The notes under the pieces are model-generated. The model was not told the origin of the DNA. It saw only the letters and a list, made by a program, of their open reading frames with translations, and did not search any database. A stretch of 64,000 nucleotides of DNA from Rhodospira trueperi (lineage in GTDB: Bacteria; Pseudomonadota; Alphaproteobacteria; Rhodospirillales; Rhodospirillaceae). Below, one piece after another: positions 50,899-60,293 of this stretch (position 1 is its first letter; each line of letters starts with the position of its first letter). The DNA is taken from assembly GCF_900101965.1 (NCBI RefSeq), contig NZ_FNAP01000003.1, positions 269,297-333,296 of the forward strand. The letters are read 5' to 3'. A program made the position numbers and the translations under genes.

Positions 50899-52293
50899 AT
50901 GCCGAACCCCGGAAAGTTCGCGTCGCCGGGCGCCGGCCTGATCCTGGCGGCGCCGTCCAGCGGATCGGGCAAGACCACGGTCACGCTGGCCCTGGTGCGG
51001 GCGCTGACCCGGCGTGGGCTGCGCGTGGCCACGGCGAAGGCCGGCCCCGACTACATCGACCCCGCGTTTCACGCCGCCGCCGGCGGTCGCGCCTGCGTCA
51101 ATCTGGATGCCTGGGCCATGGCACCGCCGCTGCTGGAGACGCTCGCCGCGCGGCTTTCCTCCGACGACGAGGCCGACCTGATCCTGTGCGAGGGCGTCAT
51201 GGGGTTGCTCGACGGCGCCATGACGCCCGGCCAGCCTGGGCACGATCCGTTGGCGGACGGCTCAACGGCGGCGCTGGCCGCCCGTCTCGGCTGGCCGGTG
51301 GTGCTGGTCGTGGATGCACGCGGCATGGCCGCGTCCGCCGGCGCGGTGGTGCACGGGTTCCGGACGGCGCGTCCGGATGTGGATGTGGCCGGCGTGATTT
51401 TCACCCGCACCGGAGGGCCGACCCACGCCGAGACCCTGCGAGTGGCGACGGAAACGCTGGCGCCGGGGGTGGCGGTGCTGGGGGCGATGCCGCGCGATCC
51501 GGCGCTGGCCCTGCCGTCGCGACACCTGGGCCTGGTGCAGGCCGGTGAGCATCCCGATCTGGCCGCCTTCCTGGACCGGGCCGCCGATCGCGCCGCCCGG
51601 CACATCGACCTGGAGGCCCTGACGGCGCTGGCGCGGCCGGGCCGTCCGGTCTCGCCGCCGGCGTCCGCGCCGGTGCCGGTGCCGCCCCCTGGACAGCGGA
51701 TCGCGCTGGCCGCCGACATCGCCTTCGCCTTCACCTATCCGGCGACCCTGGATGGGTGGCGTGCCGCCGGGGCCGAGGTTCTGCCGTTCTCGCCGCTGGC
51801 CGACGAGGCGCCGGCGCCCGACGCCGACGCCGTCGTGCTGCCCGGTGGCTATCCGGAACTGCACGCCGGCCGGTTGGCAGGGGCGGCGCGGTTCCTGGAG
51901 GGCCTGCGCGCGGCGGCGGCGCGGGGCGCGCCGGTCCTGGGCGAATGCGGCGGCTACATGGTGCTGGGCCGGGGTCTGGTTGACGCCGACGGCGCGCGTC
52001 ACGAAATGGCCGGGCTGTTGCCGCTTGAAACCAGCTTCGCCGAACGGCGCCTGCACCTGGGCTATCGGCGGGTGACGACTCTGGGCGAGACGGCGCTCGG
52101 GCCGGCGGGCCGTCGTTATCGGGGGCACGAGTTCCATTTCGCGCGGACCACGGAGGAGGGGCCGGCCGACCCGCTGTTCACCGCGCGCGATGCCCGGGGC
52201 AAGGACCTGGGCACCACAGGGTTGCGCGTGGGCGGGGTTGCGGGTTCCTTCATTCACCTGATCGCGGCCGAACCGGCGGGGGCGGGGCCTTGA
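50899..52293 (+). CDS. cobB: Cobyrinate a,c-diamide synthase CobB
   Basis: A 464-residue protein. The ATP-binding N-terminal half has APSSGSGKTTVTLALVRALT and AKAGPDYIDPAFH. The C-terminal glutaminase half has the Cys in LGECGGYMVLGRGL and the downstream His in YRGHEFHFART. It amidates cobyrinate in B12 synthesis. It starts six bases after the response-regulator gene. No other cobalamin genes are in the window, although the organism uses B12 in MetH. Confidence 0.95.
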   Translation: MPNPGKFASPGAGLILAAPSSGSGKTTVTLALVRALTRRGLRVATAKAGPDYIDPAFHAAAGGRACVNLDAWAMAPPLLETLAARLSSDDEADLILCEGVMGLLDGAMTPGQPGHDPLADGSTAALAARLGWPVVLVVDARGMAASAGAVVHGFRTARPDVDVAGVIFTRTGGPTHAETLRVATETLAPGVAVLGAMPRDPALALPSRHLGLVQAGEHPDLAAFLDRAADRAARHIDLEALTALARPGRPVSPPASAPVPVPPPGQRIALAADIAFAFTYPATLDGWRAAGAEVLPFSPLADEAPAPDADAVVLPGGYPELHAGRLAGAARFLEGLRAAAARGAPVLGECGGYMVLGRGLVDADGARHEMAGLLPLETSFAERRLHLGYRRVTTLGETALGPAGRRYRGHEFHFARTTEEGPADPLFTARDARGKDLGTTGLRVGGVAGSFIHLIAAEPAGAGP

Positions 52294-52331
52294 GCCTTGC
52301 GTGTCCCGGCCGGGTCAGGTGAAGTACGGCC

Positions 52332-52853
52332 ATGCGCTTCCGTCGCCGCAAACATCCGCGCCACCCGGTCGGCGCCGCCGGGCCGTCGGCCGCCGCCGAC
52401 GCGGCGGACGGAGGCGACTCGCGCCCGTTCTGGGAGCGCAAGACCCTGCGCCAGATGACCGACGCCGAGTGGGAGAGTCTGTGCGACGGGTGCGGCAAAT
52501 GCTGCCTCAACAAACTCCAGGACGAGGACACCGGCGCCCTGGCCTTCACCAATGCGGCCTGCCTGTTGCTGGACCTGGACTCGTGCCGCTGTGCCGACTA
52601 CGCCAACCGCTGGGACCATGTGCCGGACTGCGTCAAGCTGGTGCCCGGCATGGTGGCTCGGCTGGCCTGGCTGCCGTCCACCTGTGCCTATCGGCTGTTG
52701 GCGGAGAACCAACCGCTGCCGGACTGGCATCCTTTGGTCTCGGGTGACGCCGAAAGCGTCCATCGCGCCGGGGTTTCGGTGCGCGGCCGGGCAATCAGCG
52801 AACGCGAGGCCGACGATCTGGAAGACCATGTGGTCGATTGGGAGGACCTGTGA
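52332..52853 (+). CDS. YcgN-family cysteine-cluster protein
   Basis: A 173-residue protein with the family start [20 protein letters not shown], then [10 protein letters not shown] and further Cys pairs ([16 protein letters not shown]) that give the YkgJ-type metal or cluster-binding pattern. Function is unknown. Its stop overlaps the GTG start of the next gene (GTGA), so the two are coupled. Confidence 0.9.
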   Translation: MRFRRRKHPRHPVGAAGPSAAADAADGGDSRPFWERKTLRQMTDAEWESLCDGCGKCCLNKLQDEDTGALAFTNAACLLLDLDSCRCADYANRWDHVPDCVKLVPGMVARLAWLPSTCAYRLLAENQPLPDWHPLVSGDAESVHRAGVSVRGRAISEREADDLEDHVVDWEDL

Positions 52854-53659
52854 GCGGCGCGCGGCGGCGGTGGGGTGGCCCGCGCCTTGGGTCGCGCCTG
52901 GGACCGCCGCCAGCCGCCATCGAGGAAACGGCGGCGCCGCCGGTCCGGCTCGGTGACCGCGAGATCCCGGTGGTCACGCGGGTCAATCCCCGGGCGCGCC
53001 GCATCGCCCTGAAGGTGGACGCGGTCGCCGATCGGGTGGTTCTGGTCATTCCACACCGCCGCCACGCGGCGCGGGCGCTGCGTTTCCTGGATGGCAAGAC
53101 GGAGTGGGTGCGTGAGCGTCTGGGGCGGCTGCCGCCGCCGGAGACGCTGGCCGATGGCGCGACCGTGCCCATTCTGGGCGTGCCGCACCGCATCCGCCAC
53201 CGCCCAGAGGCGCGGCGCGGCGTGTGGATACAGGACGGCGCCCTGTGTGTCTCCGGTCGCGCCGAGCACCTGCCCCGGCGCGTTCTCGACTGGCTGCGCG
53301 CGCGGGCACGCGAGGAGATCTCCGCCCGCGTCGCCGCCCACGCGGACCGTCTGCAGGTCTCGCCCGGGCGGATCACCCTCAGGGACACCCGCTCGCGCTG
53401 GGGAAGTTGCTCGCCCTCCGGCGGTCTCTCGTTCTCGTGGCGGCTGGTGATGGCGCCGGACTGGGTGCTCGACTACGTCACCGCGCACGAGGTCGCCCAT
53501 CTGCGGGAGATGAACCACGCGCCGGCCTTCTGGCGTCATGTCGAGACGCTGGCGCCCGGCCTGCGCGGGCCGGCCCGGACCTGGCTGCGCGAGCACGCCG
53601 CCGCCCTGCACCGGATCGGCGGCGCGACCGGGTCGACCCGGAGGACAACGACGGGGTGA
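52850..53659 (+). CDS. YgjP-like SprT/M48-type metallopeptidase
   Basis: About 269 residues from the GTG at 52850, which has GGGAGG eight bases upstream and overlaps the preceding stop; the TTG at 52838 is less likely. The protein has the N-terminal YgjP beta domain ([27 protein letters not shown]), [15 protein letters not shown] and the zinc motif [16 protein letters not shown] (HExxH). It is of the DUF45 family, predicted to be a metallopeptidase. Function in the cell is not known. Confidence 0.9.
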   Translation: MSGARRRWGGPRLGSRLGPPPAAIEETAAPPVRLGDREIPVVTRVNPRARRIALKVDAVADRVVLVIPHRRHAARALRFLDGKTEWVRERLGRLPPPETLADGATVPILGVPHRIRHRPEARRGVWIQDGALCVSGRAEHLPRRVLDWLRARAREEISARVAAHADRLQVSPGRITLRDTRSRWGSCSPSGGLSFSWRLVMAPDWVLDYVTAHEVAHLREMNHAPAFWRHVETLAPGLRGPARTWLREHAAALHRIGGATGSTRRTTTG

Positions 53660-53675
53660 CCCGGCTGGGTGTCAC

Positions 53676-53708
53676 AAAAAGAAAGGGGGCGACGAAACCG
53701 CCGCCCCC
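53676..53708 (-). terminator. Intrinsic terminator-like hairpin on minus strand
   Basis: On the minus strand a seven-base stem GGGGGCG / CGCCCCC (53708-53685) is followed by TTTCTTTTT. It would end transcription coming from the right, where no convincing gene on this strand lies within 700 bases. A transcript of unknown nature may end here. Confidence 0.5.
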
Positions 53709-54066
53709 GGGAAGTTGGGGATCATGATGTGCGGATCTCCGTTCTGGAGCCCCTCTCCTGGTCCGCGGCGCCCCGTGTCACCGACCGCCGCCGAAACCAG
53801 CCCGATGCCCAGGTTGGAGAGACCCGCCGGGATCAAGGTCTGCGTCTGTGCCGCTATCGGACCTTCGGCATAGAACTTATGGCCTAGACTCACTATGACC
53901 GACACGGGGGCAGACCGCTGTGACCGGCGTCACACTTTGTCCCGCGCCCGCTCCGTCGTCGCGCGCCTCCCGCCCCCCACGATCCCGCTTCTGACGCATG
54001 GTTGCGCCTTTCGACATATGAGATCGATCAATACAAAATTGGTATGTAATGTGTTTTCCCGTTTTT
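53709..54066. other. Non-coding stretch
   Basis: Open frames exist on both strands but lack ribosome sites and family likeness. On the minus strand an ORF at 53905-53672 runs through the hairpin at its end, which argues against it being a gene. Confidence 0.4.
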
Positions 54067-54087
54067 GCGCACCCGGTGCGCTTTTTT
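54067..54087 (+). terminator. Intrinsic terminator-like hairpin
   Basis: GCGCACCCGGTGCGC folds into a short stem and is followed by six T. It lies just upstream of the promoter for the small gene at 54174 and would insulate that gene from upstream transcription. Confidence 0.55.
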
Positions 54088-54089
54088 CG

Positions 54090-54118
54090 TTGCGCTCCGT
54101 CCACGTCGTTGCTATATT
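54090..54118 (+). promoter_or_regulatory. Sigma70-type promoter for small gene
   Basis: TTGCGC (54090-54095), a 17-base spacer and TATATT (54113-54118) match the housekeeping consensus well. It drives the 50-residue gene at 54174. Confidence 0.7.
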
Positions 54119-54173
54119 CAAACCATCGACGACGAAGGTCGAATGGTTCACCCCAGAAAGGGAGGACGCGGTT

Positions 54174-54326
54174 ATGTTGCGCTTCCTGGTTTTCTTCCGG
54201 TACGCCATGTCGTTTCATGGCCCCCGCATCGACGATCATGTCGCGGCGGAAATGAAAGCGTTTGAAGACCGCCTGACGAAGGTGGTTCCGGTTCTCGCGG
54301 GCCCGCCGAAAACACCGGCGATGTAA
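54174..54326 (+). CDS. Small protein, 50 residues, own promoter and terminator
   Basis: A 51-codon frame starting MLRFLVFFRYAMSFHGPRID, with GGGAGG eight bases before the ATG. It has a short hydrophobic N-terminus, an amphipathic middle (AAEMKAFEDRLTKVVPVLAG) and a short tail KTPAM. A good promoter lies 55 bases upstream and a strong terminator 85 bases downstream, which makes a discrete transcription unit. No family recognised; the promoter, ribosome site and terminator argue for a real gene. Confidence 0.65.
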   Translation: MLRFLVFFRYAMSFHGPRIDDHVAAEMKAFEDRLTKVVPVLAGPPKTPAM

Positions 54327-54410
54327 GCGAGACATTCAGAGGGAACGGCATCCTGTGATGCATCGCGACCGACAATGAAGAGCTGGCGGAACGGCAGCGT
54401 GTGAAACACG

Positions 54411-54436
54411 GCTGGCGCACCGCCAGCTTTTTTTTT
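54411..54436 (+). terminator. Rho-independent terminator
   Basis: A seven-base perfect stem GCTGGCG / CGCCAGC with a CAC loop is followed by nine T. It ends the unit of the 50-residue gene. Confidence 0.9.
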
Positions 54437-54492
54437 GGGGAGTCGCTCGGGATCTGCTTTCGCGGGCCGCGGAAAAACCGGTTGGCTCTTCT

Positions 54493-54852
54493 TCAGCGCC
54501 GCGCCTTCTTCCTCGGGCGTTTTTTCCGGGCCACCATCTCGATCATGCGATCGACGTCGTGCAACAGGCTGACCAGGAGGAGCGCCTCCGGCATCGCGCC
54601 ATCATGGTCATACTGCCGCATCGCCATCACCCCGACCTGACTGCGCGGCGGCAGGGAATCGGTCTCGGCCGCCCGCCGGGCGTTGGGCAGAAAGACGCCC
54701 TGCAGCCACGCCTCGAACCCCGTCGCCGGGTCGAGTGGACCCGTCGCGGGCGGATCGGGCAACGGCTCCAGCCACAGGCCGGCGCGCTTCATTTCCGTCT
54801 CGACCTCATCCAGCCGCGCCAGAATGGCGGTGCGTTCCGCTTCGGTTGCCAT
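54493..54852 (-). CDS. YqcC-like protein (DUF446)
   Basis: A 119-residue protein from the ATG at 54852 (GGGAGG four bases upstream). The helical pattern ARLDEVETEMKRAGLWLE, then FEAWLQGVFLPNARRA and LLVSLLHDVDRMIEMVA fit the small YqcC family; it ends in a Lys/Arg-rich tail. Function is unknown. Confidence 0.75.
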   Translation of the reverse strand: MATEAERTAILARLDEVETEMKRAGLWLEPLPDPPATGPLDPATGFEAWLQGVFLPNARRAAETDSLPPRSQVGVMAMRQYDHDGAMPEALLLVSLLHDVDRMIEMVARKKRPRKKARR

Positions 54853-55054
54853 GGTGCCTCCCGAACCGTTGAGCCCTCGCATTTATGGTCGCCGGTCCCT
54901 GGGGATGTCCATGCCGGATGCCGGGGGCACCGCCGCTCTCATCGAATGCGAGTGTCGAGGCGCGTTGGCACGGGTTATCGTATTCGCGCCATAATTCAGA
55001 GGCACAGTCCCCCTTGTCTTTTCGTTGACGCGACGCGGTTTGGGGGACGCACCG

Positions 55055-56278
55055 ATGACCATCCACAACTGCCATATTCATCTGTTCACGATGAAGCATG
55101 TTCCGGACGATTACATGGGCGTGGCGCGGGTATTTAAGAAACATCCGCGCCTGTTAAGAATCGCGTCGAAGGGGATGAAGGTCGCGAATCCGTTTTCCGA
55201 TACGGATCGTCTTGACCGTCTCGCCAAATTCACCAAGGCGGGCTTCAACAAAAGCCAAGAGGCGGTTTTCAACGACATTGCCAAGTTCTATCCGGACGAT
55301 ACGAGGTTTATTGTTCTGCCCATGGACATGGAGGGCATGGGGTACGGCAAGCCGGCCAAAGGCGAAAATGGCGAAGACCATGGGATTGCCTCGCAACACG
55401 AAGAACTGGCAACCCTGAGCGTCAAAACAAATGGGCAGGTGATACCCTTTGTCCATTTCGATCCCCGTCGCGAAAATGACGGCCCTCGTCAAGAAAATGG
55501 CGACTCCCCTAAAAACGCCAAGGAATGCATCGAATACTGGATTGAAAAACGCGGGTTCAAAGGCGTGAAACTGTACCCGCCCCTTGGCTACAGTCTGGAT
55601 GAAACCGTGAAAGAAAAAGATGCGGGCGGAAACGAGAAAGACGAATTCAGGTACCTTGAGGTTCTTGAGTACTGCGACGAAAAGAAGCTGCCCGTGATGG
55701 TCCACTGCTCCACCGGATCCGTTCGCGCCAAAAGATATCGTGACCGCAAGGACTATGCATCGGCGCTGGCGTCGCCCAAACGATATGAACCCGTTCTCAA
55801 GCGTTTCACGAATCTACGACTGTGTATGGGGCACTTCGGGGGATCAGTAGCGTGGAACGCCTACATGCGTGACCCGGACGGCGACGGACAATACGAAAAA
55901 GAAGCCAACAAGACGTGGCTCAAGGATATCCGCGATCTCATGGAAAAATACGACAATGTTTACGCTGATATTTCGTACACCATGTTTGATTTTGACTCCA
56001 ACATTGCCATGCTCAGTGTCCTGCTCGAAGACCCAAGGATCAAGCCGAAGGTTCTGTTCGGATCGGACTTCTACATGTCCGAGAACGAGACCCTGAGCGA
56101 ACGGGAGCACTGCATCCGCATCCGCCACGGGCTGGGACTGGAGTCCTTCCGGCAGATCGCCGAAACCAACCCGCTCGCATACCTCGGCGACGGTATCGAC
56201 ACGCCCGTTGTGCCGATGGGGCCCGGCGTCCCCCCACCGCCGCGGCCGGCCGAGCCCAGCACTTGGCACTTCGCCTGA
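55055..56278 (+). CDS. Amidohydrolase-like TIM-barrel protein of atypical composition
   Basis: A 407-residue protein from the ATG at 55055 (GGGGGA nine bases upstream). It begins NCHIHLFTMKHVPDDYM (HxH metal motif), has FKGVKLYPPLGYSLDE, VMVHCSTGSVRA (His), LCMGHFGGSVAWN (His) and VLFGSDFYMSENE (Asp), which is the amidohydrolase-2 order of metal ligands. Codon use is more AT-rich and Lys-rich than its neighbours and it stands alone, which suggests acquisition. The substrate is unknown. Confidence 0.85.
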   Translation: MTIHNCHIHLFTMKHVPDDYMGVARVFKKHPRLLRIASKGMKVANPFSDTDRLDRLAKFTKAGFNKSQEAVFNDIAKFYPDDTRFIVLPMDMEGMGYGKPAKGENGEDHGIASQHEELATLSVKTNGQVIPFVHFDPRRENDGPRQENGDSPKNAKECIEYWIEKRGFKGVKLYPPLGYSLDETVKEKDAGGNEKDEFRYLEVLEYCDEKKLPVMVHCSTGSVRAKRYRDRKDYASALASPKRYEPVLKRFTNLRLCMGHFGGSVAWNAYMRDPDGDGQYEKEANKTWLKDIRDLMEKYDNVYADISYTMFDFDSNIAMLSVLLEDPRIKPKVLFGSDFYMSENETLSEREHCIRIRHGLGLESFRQIAETNPLAYLGDGIDTPVVPMGPGVPPPPRPAEPSTWHFA

Positions 56279-56335
56279 CCGCGTGCCGGTCGAGGGGCTT
56301 CTCCGACGCCCGCGGCGGCGCCGGAGGACTGCCTC

Positions 56336-57649
56336 CTACAGAATGAACTTCGACAGGTCGGAGGACTTGGCCAGCGGGCTGACGCGCTCGTGTACCATGT
56401 CCGCGTCGACGACGATGGTCTCGCCGCTCCGGTCGGAGGCGGTGAACGAGATCTCATCCAACAGCCGTTCCAGCACGGTGTGCAGGCGCCGGGCGCCGAT
56501 GTTCTCGACCGACGTGTTGATCTCGGCGGCCAGATCGGCGATGGCCACGATGGCCGCGTCGTCGAAGTCCAGCGTCACCTCCTCGGTGCCCATCAGCGCC
56601 TTGTACTGCTTGATCAGGCTGGCCTCCGGCTCGGTCAGGATGCGCACGAAGTCGTCCCGGTCCAGCGCCGACAACTCCACGCGGATGGGCAGGCGGCCCT
56701 GCAACTCGGGCAGCAGGTCCGACGGCTTGGCGATGTGAAAGGCGCCCGACGCGATGAACAGGATGTGGTCGGTGCGCACCAGCCCGTGCTTGGTGGTGAC
56801 CGTGGTGCCCTCGATCAGCGGCAACAGGTCGCGCTGCACGCCCTCGCGCGAGACATCCGCGCCGCCGCGCGCGTCGCTGCGGGCGGTGATCTTGTCCAAC
56901 TCGTCCAGGAAGACGATGCCGTTGTTCTCCACGGCCTCGATGGCCTCCTTGACCACCTGATCCTCGTCGAGCAGCTTGTCGGCCTCCTCGCGCACCAGAA
57001 CCTCGTAGCTGGCCTCGACCGTCATGCGCTTGCGCGTGGTGCGGCCGCCGAAGGCCTTGCCGAAGATGTCGTTCAGGTTGAGCATGCCGGCCTGGGTGCC
57101 CTGCATCCCGGGAATGTCGAGCATGGGCATGGACGTGCCGCCGGTGTCGCGGACATCGATGTCCACTTCCTTGTCGGCCAGCCGGCCCTCGCGCAGCATC
57201 TTGCGGAAGTTCTGGCGCGTGGTGTCCTTGGCGGTATCGCCGACCAGGGCGTCGAGCACGCGCTCCTCGGCCGCCAGTTCGGCCTTGGAATGGACGCGCT
57301 TGCGCAGGCGCTCCCGGGTCTCGGTGATGGCCACCTCGACCAGATCGCGCACGATGCTTTCCACATCGCGACCGACGTAGCCGACCTCGGTGAACTTGGT
57401 CGCCTCCACCTTCAGGAACGGCGCCTCCGCCAGCCGCGCGAGGCGACGCGCGATCTCGGTCTTGCCGACGCCGGTGGGGCCGATCATCAGAATGTTCTTG
57501 GGCAGCACCTCCTCGCGCAGCCCCTCGGGCAGTTGCTGGCGACGCCAGCGGTTGCGAAGGGCGATGGCGACGGCGCGCTTGGCGTCCCCCTGGCCGATGA
57601 TGAAGCGGTCCAGTTCGGAGACGATCTCGCGGGGGCTAAAGGCAGGCAT
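56336..57649 (-). CDS. hslU: HslU, ATPase subunit of the HslUV protease
   Basis: A 437-residue AAA+ protein: pore and Walker A region [39 protein letters not shown] (with the GYVG pore loop), the I-domain (about 105-230), Walker [11 protein letters not shown] and sensor 2 arginines near [15 protein letters not shown]. It unfolds proteins for HslV. It starts 53 bases after hslV. Confidence 0.97.
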   Translation of the reverse strand: MPAFSPREIVSELDRFIIGQGDAKRAVAIALRNRWRRQQLPEGLREEVLPKNILMIGPTGVGKTEIARRLARLAEAPFLKVEATKFTEVGYVGRDVESIVRDLVEVAITETRERLRKRVHSKAELAAEERVLDALVGDTAKDTTRQNFRKMLREGRLADKEVDIDVRDTGGTSMPMLDIPGMQGTQAGMLNLNDIFGKAFGGRTTRKRMTVEASYEVLVREEADKLLDEDQVVKEAIEAVENNGIVFLDELDKITARSDARGGADVSREGVQRDLLPLIEGTTVTTKHGLVRTDHILFIASGAFHIAKPSDLLPELQGRLPIRVELSALDRDDFVRILTEPEASLIKQYKALMGTEEVTLDFDDAAIVAIADLAAEINTSVENIGARRLHTVLERLLDEISFTASDRSGETIVVDADMVHERVSPLAKSSDLSKFIL

Positions 57650-57702
57650 GACGGTGTCCGAAGGTTTTTGACGGGACGGGCGAAGGGTCTGGCGCGCGGC
57701 GG

Positions 57703-58272
57703 TCAGGCGTCACCGCCGAGCGTTTCCACGATCACGCTGTGATTGGTGTAGACGCAGATGTCGGCGGCGATGGCCATGGCCTTGCGGGCGATGGCCTCGG
57801 CGTCCATGTCGTCGCGGTCGGCCAGGGCGCGGGCGGCGGCCAGGGCGTACGTCCCGCCGGAGCCGATGCCGATCAGGCCGTCCTCGGGCTCCAGCACGTC
57901 GCCGTTGCCGGTCAGGACCAGCGAGACCTCCTTGTCGACCACGGCCATCATGGCCTCCAGCCGGCGCAGGTAGCGGTCCGTGCGCCAGTCCTTGGCCATC
58001 TCGACGCAGGCGCGGGTGAGCTGGCCGGGGTGCTTCTCAAGCTGGCCTTCCAGCCGCTCCAGCAGGGCGAACGCGTCGGCCGTGGCCCCGGCGAAGCCCG
58101 CCAGCACCTTGCCGCCGGACAGGGGGCGGACCTTGCGGGCGTTGGATTTCATGACGGTCTGGCCGAACGAGACCTGACCGTCACCGGCGATCACGACCCG
58201 CCCGTTCTTGCGCACCGTCAGGATGGTGGTGCCGTGCCACTGGATGGGATCATGCGGGTTCGCGGGCGTCAT
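57703..58272 (-). CDS. hslV: HslV, peptidase subunit of the HslUV protease
   Basis: A 189-residue protein from the ATG at 58272, with GGAGG eight bases upstream; the frame is open further but unsupported. The catalytic N-terminal Thr of the family ([23 protein letters not shown]) sits at about residue 15-16, so the chain carries a short leader that must be removed, as in other alphaproteobacterial HslV. It forms the proteasome-like ring activated by HslU. Confidence 0.95.
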   Translation of the reverse strand: MTPANPHDPIQWHGTTILTVRKNGRVVIAGDGQVSFGQTVMKSNARKVRPLSGGKVLAGFAGATADAFALLERLEGQLEKHPGQLTRACVEMAKDWRTDRYLRRLEAMMAVVDKEVSLVLTGNGDVLEPEDGLIGIGSGGTYALAAARALADRDDMDAEAIARKAMAIAADICVYTNHSVIVETLGGDA

Positions 58273-58341
58273 ACGGGAAACCTCCGGACCGGACGGAAAA
58301 GGAATTCCAACGATCATTGACATGACCGTTGAAGTCCGTGG

Positions 58342-58411
58342 CCGGCCCGCTCCCCCACCCGGCGTTCCGCAACAGACTGGCGTTGGGTGGCCGGGTGGGG
58401 GAGCGGGCCGG
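58342..58411 (+). repeat. Perfect 21-base inverted repeat upstream of hslV
   Basis: CCGGCCCGCTCCCCCACCCGG at 58342-58362 is matched by its exact reverse complement at 58391-58411, with a 28-base loop. It lies between hslV and the BrnA-like gene and would form a strong hairpin in either transcript. Confidence 0.9.
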
Positions 58412-58435
58412 TGCCGAAATGCGGATGAGTCAAAC

Positions 58436-58822
58436 TCATCCGCCGCTGGCATGGGCGCGCCCTACATGGGGAGCCGACTCGACCCCGGTCAAGGGTGGAA
58501 TGCCCGGCGGGGATTCCGCCGGGTGTGTGTCCACCCATGCCCTCGACGCCGCGGTCATGCGCGCGCGCCAGTCCGGACCGCCCGCGCGAAAGGCCTCCAC
58601 GACGTCGGTGTCGACGCCCAGGACAACGGGCGTCCGGCCCGGGTGAACCAGAACCTCTCTTCGCGCCATGCCCGCCTCGCGGGCGGCGCGCATTTCCTCC
58701 TCCGTGGCGGGGCGATCATCCTCGTCCTGGCCGTCCCACACATGATCCCCGTCCACGGTGAGGGTGCGGACGGCGTCCTTGACCTCCCCAAGGCTCATGC
58801 TGTTCGTTCTCAAGTCAGACAC
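58436..58822 (-). CDS. BrnA-like antitoxin, no BrnT partner seen
   Basis: A 128-residue protein from a GTG at 58822 with GGGAG upstream. Residues about 65-100 ([20 protein letters not shown] and [13 protein letters not shown]) match the ribbon-helix-helix end of BrnA antitoxins. The normal arrangement has brnT just upstream; here that space is occupied by a transposase scrap and a csb2 remnant. It is probably an orphan left after loss of the toxin. The N-terminal part is acidic, as in BrnA. Confidence 0.7.
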   Translation of the reverse strand: MSDLRTNSMSLGEVKDAVRTLTVDGDHVWDGQDEDDRPATEEEMRAAREAGMARREVLVHPGRTPVVLGVDTDVVEAFRAGGPDWRARMTAASRAWVDTHPAESPPGIPPLTGVESAPHVGRAHASGG

Positions 58823-58886
58823 GATACATCTCCCGTTCCACGGGGCCGGCGCGGCGATAACGGATCACCCGCGTCATCCCGTCGCG

Positions 58887-58951
58887 AGGCACGTGGACGA
58901 CGAGGACTGGGCGCTTATCGCGCCGCTGATTCCGCCGGGCAAGCCGGGCGG
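58887..58951 (+). pseudogene. Fragment of IS5-type transposase N-terminus
   Basis: This stretch encodes DEDWALIAPLIPPGKPGG in one frame, which is the conserved start of IS5/DUF4096 transposases. Nothing else of the transposase is present. It joins the csb2 remnant directly, in a different frame. Confidence 0.65.
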
Positions 58952-60112
58952 CTGCTGCGGGCGCTGATCGCGACGTGGTGGCGCAAGGGCGATCACGACC
59001 GCTGGCCCCGGGACACGCTCGCCCGCCTGATCGAGGCCCTGACCGAGGCGCCGCCCGTCTTTCACCTGCCGGACGACGCGGTTCACAGCCACACCCGCCA
59101 CTACATGGCGGCGCCGGTGAAGACGACGCTCATCTTTGACGCCTTCGCCCATCTGCCCGCCGATACCGAGATTGTCGCCGCCTGGCCCGACGTGACCCTG
59201 GACGAGGACCTCTACGCCCTCGCCGAGGATTTGGCGGGCGGGTTGGGGTATCTGGGTCGCGCCGAAAGCTGGGTCGAGGCGACGGCCTCAACCGAGTGGC
59301 CCGTCGATAAGGCCAACTGCCGGCCCGTCAACGGCGCCGGCCAGACCGACGCCAAGGGCGATCCCGTGCGTGTGCTCGCGCCGCTGCCGGCGGCCCGGTA
59401 TGCCGAGGAACGCGACCGCCTGATCGGGGAGACCGAAGCACGACTGACGGCGGAACACACTGCGACCGGCAAGAAGCCGCCGACGACCAAGGCCCTGGCC
59501 GAGAAGGTCAAAAAGACCCTGGGCGGGACCCTCCCCGACGCCCTGCTCGACGCTTTGTCGCTGGACACCGGCGACCTGCAAAAGGTGGGCTGGACCCGTC
59601 CGCCGGCATCAAAAGAAGTCGTCTATGTCCGGCCGCCGCTGTCCCCCACGGCCCGCCGCCGTCGCCGCCCCACCGGGCCGTCCATCCACGCGGGCAAGGC
59701 GCGTCCCACCGTCGCCCGCTGGGTGCTGACCGGCCGCCCGCGCCCGCGCGTGGAGGACACCATCCGCATTGGCGAGTTGATGCGTCTCGCGGCCATGAGC
59801 ACGTTTGGCCGGGACAAACAAACCGGTCGCTTCAACGCCCCGCCAGAGATCTCCGGCCACGGTGAGGATAACAAGGCGCTGCGCGTCCCGGAACACGCCC
59901 ACGCCTTCTGGCTGCCGGAGGACGGCGACAACGACGGCTGGATCGACCACGTCACGGTCTGGCTGCCCGGCGGATTCGACGGAACCGCGCAAGCCAAACT
60001 TTCCGGCCTGCGTAGGCTGTGGATGGATGCGGCGCGGGAATGGTCTCTGGCGCTGGAGGGCTTCGGACGCCATTACGGCCTCGGCCTGTTCGGTCCCTCC
60101 CTTGGACCCTGA
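58949..60112 (+). pseudogene. csb2: csb2 (Cas5-Cas6 fusion of type I-G/I-U CRISPR), 5' end lost
   Basis: The frame reads RLLRALIATWWRKGDHDRWP, then HSHTRHYMAAPVKTTLIFDAF and GGLGYLGRAESWVEA, then CRPVNGAG and HTVTVWLPGGF-type segments, in the order of Csb2/GSU0054 proteins, which bind and process crRNA in type I-G systems. The first 30-40 residues are missing and replaced by a transposase scrap in another frame; no start codon precedes the match. The C-terminus stops at SLGP, short of the usual end. No cas1-4, cas7, cas8 or array is nearby. The remnant is probably not functional. Confidence 0.8.
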
Positions 60113-60230
60113 CCAAACGTGAGCCGAGGGATCCTGATCGGGTGAAATCCCGTTTCGTGTGGCGATGCAGAGCAAGGCATTCAAGATGCCCCGGGCGAGG
60201 GTTTTTCGTAGTCCGTTTCTCCTCAACGCC

Positions 60231-60259
60231 TTGAACCTCTGCTGGCCTCGCGCTATGTA
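60231..60259 (+). promoter_or_regulatory. Sigma70-type promoter for vapBC
   Basis: TTGAAC, 17 bases, TATGTA, located 34 bases upstream of the vapB ATG. In the family, VapBC binds its own promoter; a short palindromic region overlaps here but I cannot define an operator. Confidence 0.6.
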
Positions 60260-60293
60260 TATCCCAGTGGAATATCCCGCGTGGAGACATGGC

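Noticed and set aside
53672..53905. A 77-codon minus-strand frame
   Set aside because: It runs through the terminator-like hairpin at its 3' end and has no ribosome site.
54374..54403. A nine-codon frame (MKSWRNGSV) just before the strong terminator, considered as a leader peptide
   Set aside because: No attenuator alternative fold and no regulated gene follows.
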